The position numbers and the translations under genes were made by a program. A stretch of 21,342 nucleotides of DNA from positions 1 through 21,342 of IMG/VR virus record IMGVR_UViG_3300048837_000981. One strand, 5' to 3'. The stretch comes from a virus. Shown one piece after another: positions 14,982 to 21,342 of the stretch. Below the pieces are notes generated by a model. The model searched no databases, was not told the DNA's origin, and saw only the letters and a program-made list of their open reading frames with translations. Position 1 is the stretch's first letter; each line of letters opens with the position of its first letter.

Positions 14982-16288
14982 CATCATGGACCGACTACGG
15001 AATGGACTGGGCGAACCCGGACCTACGCGACGGCAGGTACATGGAGGCTCTGGTCGGGGCCGTCAACGAGCGAACCGACGCGCTCGGGTCGGGCGGCGCG
15101 GGGCTTCCGGTGCTGGAGTACGCGGGCTCGAACGGCTACCTGTCTCTGACCGAACTTAACGCGATCCACTCGGCGACGCTCGGACTGATCGGGAATTACA
15201 TCGACTACCGGCGGCTCCGCGATTCGTGGGAGCGATTCGGAACGATCCGCTGGAGCCTCGACGGCGTGCTGGAACGGCTCGGACGAACGAACCTGATCGA
15301 CCCGAACAGAAATCTGCTCGCGGTAGGCGGCGCGACCGAATGGGCGAAGCAGACCCGCGACATCCTGAATCTGCTGACGCACTGCGTACGGACCGTGCAG
15401 GGGAAGACGTTCCGGGAGATCGTGTCGCGGGAACGGCAGGCATGGTGGGACTGGCTCGAACTGGCGAAATTCTCAGAGGACTGGATGCGGGATGTCGTCT
15501 TCGACGGCGAGTGGACTCCGAACACGAAACCGGGCGAAAGCGGCATGGTCCAGAATAGCCGCGTCGAGAACGGAATGTACAGACCAAAATGGCCTGACGA
15601 CGCTCCGCCCGGAACGATCCGCGGCGAGAGCAACGGAAAGATACCGGGTCCGTACGTTTCGCTCGGATGGGAGTTTCCCTGTCCGGGCAGGCTCGGCGAG
15701 TCCATGGACGTTCCGGCGGCGAAGGGCGTTGCGACATCGAACGGCTTTCCGGCCACGCTGGAAGGCCACGCCATGAACGATTACGTCTGCGAATACACGC
15801 CGTACGATATGGAGCAGGAAGCACGATATGCCGAGGTTGTCGCGAAGTACGAGAAAGGCTCGCTTCAATTCCGGCAACTGCTGGAGACCGACAACGACTG
15901 GTATCTGTGCTATCGGGTCGGGTGGCTGAAGAGTCGCGACACCATCGGCGCGACGATCGACGAGATTTTTTATGCGCCGCTTTCGGGAACGCTCGAACTT
16001 TGGGCTCGCGTGGTCGGGTCCGAGGCGACCGAATACGGATCACGGGACTACGCGCCGCTGGCCGAAAAAGGCTGGAGGCGGATGGACTCGTTCGCCGTTC
16101 CCGAGGGGGCGACGCGGCTACGACGCGACGAGATCGCCGCCGCCACGCTTCCGCGTCTCGCGGTCCCGAACGCGAACATACCGGGATCATGGAAACACGA
16201 CGCGAGAGCGACGGACGGCTGGAAACGTTACGAAATCGGGGACTGGACCGGGATATACGCACCCAACTTTACATTCAAGGGGAACTGA
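14972..16288 (+). CDS. tail-tip/fibre-adaptor protein of unknown family (4)
   Basis: I do not recognise this 438-residue protein. The N-terminus (SWTDYGMDWANPDLRDGRYMEALVGAVNERTDAL) has the look of a virion assembly segment that ends in helices. Residues 75-170 are helical and charged (LRDSWERF; ILNLLTHCVRTVQGKTFREI). The C-terminal half is beta-rich with repeated aromatic residues (DNDWYLCYRVGWL; GTLELWARVVG). No signal peptide, membrane segment or catalytic triad is visible. It begins at ATG 14972 with AGGTGGG upstream, overlapping the previous stop. It directly precedes the fibre gene, so connecting the fibre to the tail tip is a reasonable but unproven role. Confidence 0.55.
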   Translation: MAVTSWTDYGMDWANPDLRDGRYMEALVGAVNERTDALGSGGAGLPVLEYAGSNGYLSLTELNAIHSATLGLIGNYIDYRRLRDSWERFGTIRWSLDGVLERLGRTNLIDPNRNLLAVGGATEWAKQTRDILNLLTHCVRTVQGKTFREIVSRERQAWWDWLELAKFSEDWMRDVVFDGEWTPNTKPGESGMVQNSRVENGMYRPKWPDDAPPGTIRGESNGKIPGPYVSLGWEFPCPGRLGESMDVPAAKGVATSNGFPATLEGHAMNDYVCEYTPYDMEQEARYAEVVAKYEKGSLQFRQLLETDNDWYLCYRVGWLKSRDTIGATIDEIFYAPLSGTLELWARVVGSEATEYGSRDYAPLAEKGWRRMDSFAVPEGATRLRRDEIAAATLPRLAVPNANIPGSWKHDARATDGWKRYEIGDWTGIYAPNFTFKGN

Positions 16289-16289
16289 A

Positions 16290-19200
16290 ATGAGCGAAAA
16301 AATCTATTACGACATGCGAACGGACAAAGCCTACCGTGGCGACGGCTCCGACATCGCGAACGACAACGTCCCGGAACTCAGGTACAAGGACGACCGCTAT
16401 TTCGAGGTACAGTTACTCGCCACCGACCACAAGGACGGAAACGGCGCATTCGACGATCCGTACACCGATCTTGACGGAGTGGCCGCAGCGGCTTCCGCCG
16501 CGATCGACAACAACAAAACGCACTATTTCGACGGACTCATTCATACCGCGATCACGGGCGGCGCGGCAATCGCAACCGTCAAGGTCAAGTCGCTTTCCGG
16601 CACGCCTCGTTCCTGCGGCACGATCCGCCTGGTGAATTCCACGGGCCAGACCGAAACCGTGAACTACAACGGGTTTTCTGTCGCTCTCGCAGTCTACACG
16701 TTCACGCTCGCAGATTCTGATTTTGTCGTTGGCAGTCAGACCCCGACATACTCCCATGCCGAAAACGACAAGACGCGAGTGCTCGAATTGCCGATTGTCA
16801 AGGACGCGGCATGCGACATTTCGCAGATCGCGGACGGCATCCTGACGATCCATGCCGACTGCAATAAACTCATCTACCAGGAGCTCGTACACGGAAGCGA
16901 AGAGATTTCCGGAACATTAATGGAGTGGCAGATTTTCGACTCCGGGACGAAACGCGTCTTGGTCAAGTCGATCCCGGTCAAACTGCTTTCGGTGCTTGAC
17001 GACGATGGCGCGGTAGGACCTGCACCGCAGGGCGACTACTACAATAAGACGGCAAGCGACGGACGATACGTACAGGCCGCGCTCGGCACGGCATACGCAA
17101 AGGAATCCTCCCCGTCGGCGACCGACAAACTCGCGATCCTCACGGCTGGAGGCTTGCGCCATGTCGAGGTCGGAGACCTTCCGGCTGGCTCGCCTGCCGA
17201 CGACTCGATCACGACCGCGAAGATACTCAATGCGAACGTGACGGCGGCAAAACTCGCCTCCGATGCGGTCGAAACCGCGAAGATCAAGGATGCGAACGTG
17301 ACAGCGGCGAAACTTGCCACCGATGCGGTAGAGACGGCGAAAATAAAAGACCTGAACGTGACGGAAGGCAAACTGGCCGCCGAGGCCGTGACGACCGCGA
17401 AACTCGCCACCGGCGAGCGCATGAATAAAACGAACATCGAGGCGGCGCTCACCGGAGAGATCTCCTCACACACCCACGCCGCGACCGCTCCCGCTACGGA
17501 CTCAGTGGACACGGAGCACGTCAAGGACGGCGCGATCACCTCGGAAAAACTGGACGTGAACCTTGCAGAGTCGCTTGTTACGAAGGCGCGTATCGAGGCG
17601 GTGCTGACCGGGGCGATTGCGACCCATACGCACAACTTGAGCGACATCGAAATCGAGAACGGGATCGACACCCCGAAAGCCGCACTGGACGAAACCGACA
17701 ACGGCAAATGGATCACGGCGCAGGTTTCGACCGACACACCGCCCGCCGGGGCAAGTCTGCTACTGCACCTGAACGGGAACGCGACCGACTACGGCGCGGC
17801 GGGGCTCGCGGTCACGAATACGGGCGTTACGTTCGAGGCTTCCGAGGGTCCGCAATGGGGATCGCAGAGAGCCGTTTTTGATGGAACCGCGAAACTCAGC
17901 GTCGCAGATTCAGACGGCTTCGCCCCCGGAACGAACGGGGCTTTTCTGGCTCTGGCTCGGGTCACGTTCGCGACCGGGACGCTGGCGCAGGTGCATACGA
18001 TCCTGTCGAAGGAGTCCCCTGCATCCAAGGGCTTCCGCCTCGAATGGAATCCGACGCGAGGGCTCGTGTTCTCGTGGGCGGATGCCGCTGGCGCGGTCTT
18101 CACGGGCGAAATGTCCGTATACTGGTTGCCTGTAGTCGAGACAGGATACACGGTCGGCGTGGCGTACTCGGGTACGGCCCTGACGCTCTTCGTCACGACG
18201 GGCGGAACCTACACCGTTGCGATGGCGACCGAGACCCGCGCCGTCACGATCTACAACGAGTCGAACGCCCTGCTGGTCGGCGAGTCGGGCGAAACCGGGG
18301 AGGAAAACAACTTCGAGGGGACGCTTGATGAACTGCTGTTCTGGAAGGGGGACCCTGCTACGTTCGTGACAATCAGCGGAACAGGCGTGACCAATACAGC
18401 CCCATACGCCCCGCTTGATGGCGACGTGCTGGTTACGCGCAAATACGACATCACCGACCAGACCGAAGACCAGTACGTCTACTATGTGGACAAGACCGCT
18501 GGCTCCGACCTCAATACCGGCGCAACCGAGGCAACCGCGATCCAGAACCTTACCGAGGCCATTGCGCGGATCGGCGGACGCTCGGGACGTTTCACGATCT
18601 ACCTCAAATACGGTTCGACTCACACACTCACGAACTATCTGACGCTCGGGAAAAACTCAGACAACATAAACACGGCCTCGGCATCCTACACGTTCCAGTC
18701 TTACGGCGGGCCGGGTGCTGTCCCGGTCATCGCCACGGAGGCGTATCATATCTCGCTGATGGGGCCCGTATCGGCATATTTTTACGGAGTTGTTTTGACC
18801 TCGACGAGCGGTCAGATTTTTTCCAGCGCGGTCGGGGAGTCGGCAATCACACTGATCAGTTGCACGCTTTACGGCGACCGTCCCGACACAAGCCCGATTT
18901 TCTCGGTGTATCAAGCGGCAAAGATGCTCGTTCTTGCGAAGAGCACGATGTTTACGGTCGTCGGCGGGTTCGGAACGCCCGCAACGGATCAACCGCTGTA
19001 CGAGTTGACAGACGAATCCTGCGGCTTCGAGTTCTACGGCGAGTCCAACACCTACAGCGGAACGCCAGCGTACTACCTCACGCCCCCCAACATCGCCGGG
19101 AAGGAAGGCGTGGACGTGGACGGGGTGACGCTCAAGGATGGAGGGATCAAATTCGGCTCGAACGCCGGGCCAACGAATGAAAACGGGGAGTATGTTGGAG

Positions 19201-19805
19201 CGCTTATCAATTACTACGTCAGCACCGCAGGGAGCGACACGGCGGCGGGCACGGCGGCGGCTCCGCTCGCGACCATAGAGGAAGCGATAGCGAGAATAGT
19301 CAGGCTCAACGCAAAATATGCGGGTATCTTACTCGAAAGGGATCAAACCCATGCTGTCGCGGCGGACATCGAAGTAAATAATATAGGTTTGCTATTCAAC
19401 GTTAACGGCTCCGGCGCAAACCCGATAATTAACCTTGCCGGAAACCGAATAATTTTGCGAGCCGGGGGTTCTTGCACGTTTACAGCTATTTCCGTCAATG
19501 CAAATACCGGCGGGGCTGGAAACGCAAACGGAATGCTTGCGACCAATTACGGCCATGGGACATTTTCGTTCTCCTCCTGCACGATTATCGGCGACGACAG
19601 CACCCCGCGCGTAATTTTCCGACCGTCCGGGCAGAGCTCAATGCTGGTGATGATGAACTCAACTACCGTTCGCGGCAATGGCTCCGGCGCAGGGCGGGCG
19701 GTTTATGCCGTCGCAACGGCTGGCAGGTTTGAAATCAACGATGTTTCCGGCACATGGTCTTCCGGGGATTATACGTTGCCGGCTGAAAACACACCACTGG
19801 TATAA
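16290..19805 (+). CDS. modular tail fibre with LamG and beta-helix-like domains
   Basis: The product is 1171 residues from ATG 16290, which has an AGGGGA site seven bases upstream. The frame stays open back to 15972 but that part overlaps the previous gene. In order: an N-terminal beta-rich virion-anchoring region (1-245), a YYNKTASDGRYV fibre motif near 250, three 20-residue repeats (310-369), and two segments each ending in an HTH motif (394-396, 446-448) like the metal-binding HxH of fibre shafts. Then come a LamG/concanavalin-like domain (about 489-692) and two related segments starting YYVDKTAGSD (near 731) and YYVSTAGSD (near 975) that look like right-handed beta-helix, pectate-lyase-fold modules. 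It probably forms a trimer that binds surface glycans; no depolymerase residues can be assigned. Confidence 0.83.
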   Translation: MSEKIYYDMRTDKAYRGDGSDIANDNVPELRYKDDRYFEVQLLATDHKDGNGAFDDPYTDLDGVAAAASAAIDNNKTHYFDGLIHTAITGGAAIATVKVKSLSGTPRSCGTIRLVNSTGQTETVNYNGFSVALAVYTFTLADSDFVVGSQTPTYSHAENDKTRVLELPIVKDAACDISQIADGILTIHADCNKLIYQELVHGSEEISGTLMEWQIFDSGTKRVLVKSIPVKLLSVLDDDGAVGPAPQGDYYNKTASDGRYVQAALGTAYAKESSPSATDKLAILTAGGLRHVEVGDLPAGSPADDSITTAKILNANVTAAKLASDAVETAKIKDANVTAAKLATDAVETAKIKDLNVTEGKLAAEAVTTAKLATGERMNKTNIEAALTGEISSHTHAATAPATDSVDTEHVKDGAITSEKLDVNLAESLVTKARIEAVLTGAIATHTHNLSDIEIENGIDTPKAALDETDNGKWITAQVSTDTPPAGASLLLHLNGNATDYGAAGLAVTNTGVTFEASEGPQWGSQRAVFDGTAKLSVADSDGFAPGTNGAFLALARVTFATGTLAQVHTILSKESPASKGFRLEWNPTRGLVFSWADAAGAVFTGEMSVYWLPVVETGYTVGVAYSGTALTLFVTTGGTYTVAMATETRAVTIYNESNALLVGESGETGEENNFEGTLDELLFWKGDPATFVTISGTGVTNTAPYAPLDGDVLVTRKYDITDQTEDQYVYYVDKTAGSDLNTGATEATAIQNLTEAIARIGGRSGRFTIYLKYGSTHTLTNYLTLGKNSDNINTASASYTFQSYGGPGAVPVIATEAYHISLMGPVSAYFYGVVLTSTSGQIFSSAVGESAITLISCTLYGDRPDTSPIFSVYQAAKMLVLAKSTMFTVVGGFGTPATDQPLYELTDESCGFEFYGESNTYSGTPAYYLTPPNIAGKEGVDVDGVTLKDGGIKFGSNAGPTNENGEYVGALINYYVSTAGSDTAAGTAAAPLATIEEAIARIVRLNAKYAGILLERDQTHAVAADIEVNNIGLLFNVNGSGANPIINLAGNRIILRAGGSCTFTAISVNANTGGAGNANGMLATNYGHGTFSFSSCTIIGDDSTPRVIFRPSGQSSMLVMMNSTTVRGNGSGAGRAVYAVATAGRFEINDVSGTWSSGDYTLPAENTPLV
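17217..17396 (+). repeat. three 60-bp tandem repeats in fibre gene
   Basis: Three adjacent 60-base units encode AKI(L/K)(N/D)xNVTxxKLAxxAVxT, 20 residues each. Units one and two are the most similar; unit three is more diverged (LNVTEGKLAAEAVTT). The 20-residue period with regularly spaced Ala, Val and Leu fits a trimeric fibrous shaft. Unit number could change by recombination. Confidence 0.8.
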
Positions 19806-19823
19806 ATTGAATTGAGGTGAAAA

Positions 19824-20129
19824 ATGCTTGTTTCTGTCATTTACAACGGGACTTTTTATCACAACTGGGACGAGGCGAAACTTAGGGCGTTGATCGGCGA
19901 CGAGGCGTATGAGGCGGCGATTCCCGCACCCCGCTACATCTCGAAATTCCTCGTCCTCAATCGCGTTGTCGCGGCGGGCAAATTTGCGGATGCCATGACC
20001 GCACTCGGCGGGCCGGGCTCGCTACAGTATGAGCTATGGAGCGCGGCGCAGGAACTCGACGCGAACGATGAGCAGGTACGGGGCTTGATCACCGCAATCG
20101 GGTTGGACCCGGCGGAGGTGCTGGCATGA
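19824..20129 (+). CDS. small fibre-adjacent protein, unknown function
   Basis: This 101-residue protein follows the fibre gene by 18 bases, with a GAGGTG site before its ATG. It has a short N-terminal beta segment (MLVSVIYNGTFYHNW), then helices (residues 16-60) and a C-terminal module ELWSAAQELDANDEQVRGLITAIGLDPAEVLA. The latter resembles the ends of small proteins found after fibre genes in many phages, some of which are fibre-assembly factors, but I cannot name a family. It ends in an ATGA overlap with the next gene, tying it to the terminal cassette. Confidence 0.5.
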   Translation: MLVSVIYNGTFYHNWDEAKLRALIGDEAYEAAIPAPRYISKFLVLNRVVAAGKFADAMTALGGPGSLQYELWSAAQELDANDEQVRGLITAIGLDPAEVLA

Positions 20130-20434
20130 CCAACGCCGCAGAAATCCGCGAAATCGTCCGTGCCGAAATGGCGCAGAAGTCGAGCGTCCCTTGGTGCGGA
20201 GCGTCGCCTGAAATCGTCGGGCAACACAGCGAAAAACTGGACTCGTTGAAACGGGCGGACGATAGGATTTTTGCGGTGCTGGAGAGGATGGACGCGACAC
20301 TGCACGAGATACGGCAGGAAATAACTATCCTCAAAACCGAGCGGAGTACTGCCGTAAAAATCGCGGCGGGCATCGGCTCGGCTGCCGGGGCGACCACCGC
20401 AATATTTTTTCAAATTCTCGGAACAAGGGGGTGA
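20126..20434 (+). CDS. XhlA/holin-like membrane protein
   Basis: The 102-residue product has a charged, coiled-coil-like region (about 34-72; EKLDSLKRADDRIFAVLERMDATLHEIRQEI) and one C-terminal hydrophobic segment (about 77-97; VKIAAGIGSAAGATTAIFFQIL). This is the architecture of XhlA-type phage proteins, which help holins or endolysins act at the membrane. It could instead be a holin itself or a membrane-anchored accessory protein. Its place just before a lipoprotein gene and the end of the late operon favours a lysis role. GGAGGTG lies seven bases before the ATG. An N-terminal spanin is less likely because the membrane segment is at the wrong end. Confidence 0.6.
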   Translation: MTNAAEIREIVRAEMAQKSSVPWCGASPEIVGQHSEKLDSLKRADDRIFAVLERMDATLHEIRQEITILKTERSTAVKIAAGIGSAAGATTAIFFQILGTRG

Positions 20435-20436
20435 GC

Positions 20437-20814
20437 ATGAGGGCAATTTTCATCGTTTTGGCGGCGTTGCTGCTGACCGGGTGTTCAATGGGGCGCAAAT
20501 CGTGGGGGATGGCGACGAGCGCGGATGCGTTCAAGGTTGTTTTGGCCGACCCTCAAAGCGGATCGACAGTCCCGGAACTGGTCGCGGGCGGAGGGTGTGT
20601 TGCGGCTGTTTTCGCCGTGCCGATGGAGCCCGGGCAAACCATGAGCAGGCACATATCGTACTCGCGGCGGCGTAGCCTCTGGAATGTGTTTTCGAGCGCG
20701 TCGGCGAGCAACGTCGGATGCGTCTATATCTCCGGCTCGGATGAGTCGGCGGAAGAAACGGCGAAAATCCTGGAGGCGTTTGGGCGGGTTGTCAATGGCG
20801 AGGCCGACGAGTGA
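20437..20814 (+). CDS. phage lipoprotein, function unknown
   Basis: This 125-residue protein begins with a short hydrophobic signal peptide and a clear lipobox, L13-T14-G15-C16, followed by Ser. In a diderm a +2 serine would send it to the outer membrane. I start it at ATG 20437 because GGGG ends six bases before; the in-frame GTG at 20431 abuts that site. The mature part is Ser/Ala-rich with a C-terminal helix (ESAEETAKILEAFGRVV). It could be an outer-membrane spanin, although it is not proline-rich like Rz1, or a superinfection-exclusion lipoprotein. It ends in a GTGA overlap with the last gene. Confidence 0.65.
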   Translation: MRAIFIVLAALLLTGCSMGRKSWGMATSADAFKVVLADPQSGSTVPELVAGGGCVAAVFAVPMEPGQTMSRHISYSRRRSLWNVFSSASASNVGCVYISGSDESAEETAKILEAFGRVVNGEADE

Positions 20815-21242
20815 CGGACTGGGAAAACCAACAGAAGCGAGCTCACGTTGCGTACCTGCTCCGGCAGGTGCGGCGGTATCGACTTCATGCCTCACCGGAA
20901 TTTCACCAGGCGGATATCCGGGATCTCGTTTCGGCATACAACGGCGCCGGGCCGGACACCCTCGGATGGATCGGGCCGCAGACGACCGCGAAAATCCGAA
21001 AAATCCTCACGGGCGCGTACTGGTTTTTCGAACCGGCATTTCTGATCCACGATTGGGATTTTCAAACGAGCGGGGAGAAATTCGACCGGCAAATCTCGAA
21101 CGAATGCCTCCGGCGGAACCTCGCGATTATCATCGAGGCGGAAATTAATCCGTGGATGTCGCCGGTATCATGGATCCGACGCAAACGCCAGGCATGGTGC
21201 ATAGTAGCCGCGTGCAGGGCATACGTCGCGTCAATGAGTTAG
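20811..21242 (+). CDS. putative phospholipase A2-like protein
   Basis: This 143-residue protein starts at GTG 20811 (GTGA overlap; GAGG seven bases upstream). It contains AYNGAGPDTLGW (42-53), then FEPAFLIHDWDF (73-84) and GEKFDRQISNECLRRNL (88-104). The order NGxGP, F-x-P-A-x-x-x-H-D, then a following aspartate (D92) matches bacterial and viral phospholipase A2-like proteins, where the glycine loop binds calcium and the HD pair is catalytic. The usual cysteines flanking HD are absent, which weakens the call. There is no signal peptide. As the last gene before the terminators, beside a membrane protein and a lipoprotein, it could attack lipids at lysis. Alternatively it could be a structural protein with a chance motif. 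Confidence 0.45.
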   Translation: MTDWENQQKRAHVAYLLRQVRRYRLHASPEFHQADIRDLVSAYNGAGPDTLGWIGPQTTAKIRKILTGAYWFFEPAFLIHDWDFQTSGEKFDRQISNECLRRNLAIIIEAEINPWMSPVSWIRRKRQAWCIVAACRAYVASMS

Positions 21243-21245
21243 TTT

Positions 21246-21290
21246 GACCCGCCAAGCCTCTGTCCTCGACATGCTCAAATTTGGCGGGTC
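21246..21290 (+). terminator. terminator-like hairpin 1 after late genes
   Basis: GACCCGCCAA (21246-21255) pairs perfectly with TTGGCGGGTC (21281-21290) across a 25-base loop, followed by TTTGTTT. The arms are strong, but the loop is long and the T-run interrupted, so it may be a weak terminator or processing site acting with the next hairpin. Confidence 0.6.
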
Positions 21291-21296
21291 TTTGTT

Positions 21297-21328
21297 TCCC
21301 GGTCAACCAACGGCCGGGATTTTTTTTT
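21297..21328 (+). terminator. rho-independent terminator 2, end of late operon
   Basis: TCCCGG (21297-21302) and CCGGGA (21314-21319) form a six-pair stem with an 11-base loop, followed at once by nine T (21320-21328) and a further T6. This is a typical intrinsic terminator and closes the plus-strand late unit. Confidence 0.75.
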
Positions 21329-21342
21329 GCTTTTTTCGAGTG

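Noticed and set aside
15156-16262. Minus-strand open frame of 368 codons
   Set aside because: It is extremely Arg/Ser/Pro-rich, opposite a coupled plus-strand gene with good start signals; a typical shadow in GC-rich DNA.
15972-16289. 106-codon N-terminal extension of the tail fibre frame
   Set aside because: It overlaps the previous gene and is Arg-rich shadow sequence; ATG 16290 has a well-spaced AGGGGA and gives a natural N-terminus.
17217-17396. CRISPR-like array
   Set aside because: The 60-base periodic repeats are in frame, encode a 20-residue protein repeat and have no spacers; they belong to the fibre shaft.
20126-20814. Rz/Rz1-type spanin pair
   Set aside because: The first protein has its membrane segment at the C-terminus, not the N-terminus, and the lipoprotein is neither nested nor proline-rich. 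A lone outer spanin remains possible.

Overview
This window is one continuous, plus-strand block of late genes from a tailed double-stranded DNA phage (or prophage) with an HK97-type head and a long, probably non-contractile (siphovirus) tail. That assignment rests on a P27-type small terminase, a Terminase_1-type large terminase, an HK97-type portal, a ClpP-like prohead protease, an HK97-fold capsid protein, head-tail joining proteins, tube proteins, a frameshifted tail assembly chaperone pair and a tape measure. No integrase, repressor, replication gene, tRNA or bacterial housekeeping gene is present, so lifestyle and host cannot be read from it. The DNA is moderately GC-rich. Genes are packed with ATGA/GTGA overlaps and mostly good GGAG-type ribosome binding sites. 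A lipobox protein near the end would suit a diderm host but does not prove one.

Layout. 1-2476: packaging (HNH endonuclease, small and large terminase). 2497-4085: an unusual insertion, holding a glycosyltransferase-methyltransferase fusion and a tiny AT-rich zinc-ribbon protein. 4086-4168: a compact regulatory gap with a perfect palindrome, a sigma70-like promoter and a hairpin covering the portal ribosome binding site. 4169-7346: portal, prohead protease, major capsid protein. 7347-7423: a short gap with a GC hairpin. 7424-9738: a candidate decoration protein, connector, head-tail adaptor, HK97 gp10-like protein and tail terminator. 9754-10642: two tandem paralogous tail tube proteins. 10651-11234: tail assembly chaperones joined by a -1 frameshift on a run of nine A. 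11227-12780: tape measure.

12777-16288 holds four tail-tip genes that I cannot assign to known families. 16290-19805 is a 1171-residue modular tail fibre with short repeats, HTH motifs, a LamG-like domain and two related beta-helix-like segments. 19824-21242 is a terminal cassette: a small fibre-adjacent protein, an XhlA/holin-like membrane protein, a lipoprotein and a protein with a phospholipase A2-like NGxGP...HD pattern. Two terminator-like hairpins at 21246-21328 close the unit.

The most unusual points are the glycosyltransferase/methyltransferase plus zinc-ribbon insertion with its own regulatory node, the duplicated tube gene, the unassigned tail-tip block, and a terminal cassette with a PLA2-like protein but no recognisable endolysin.
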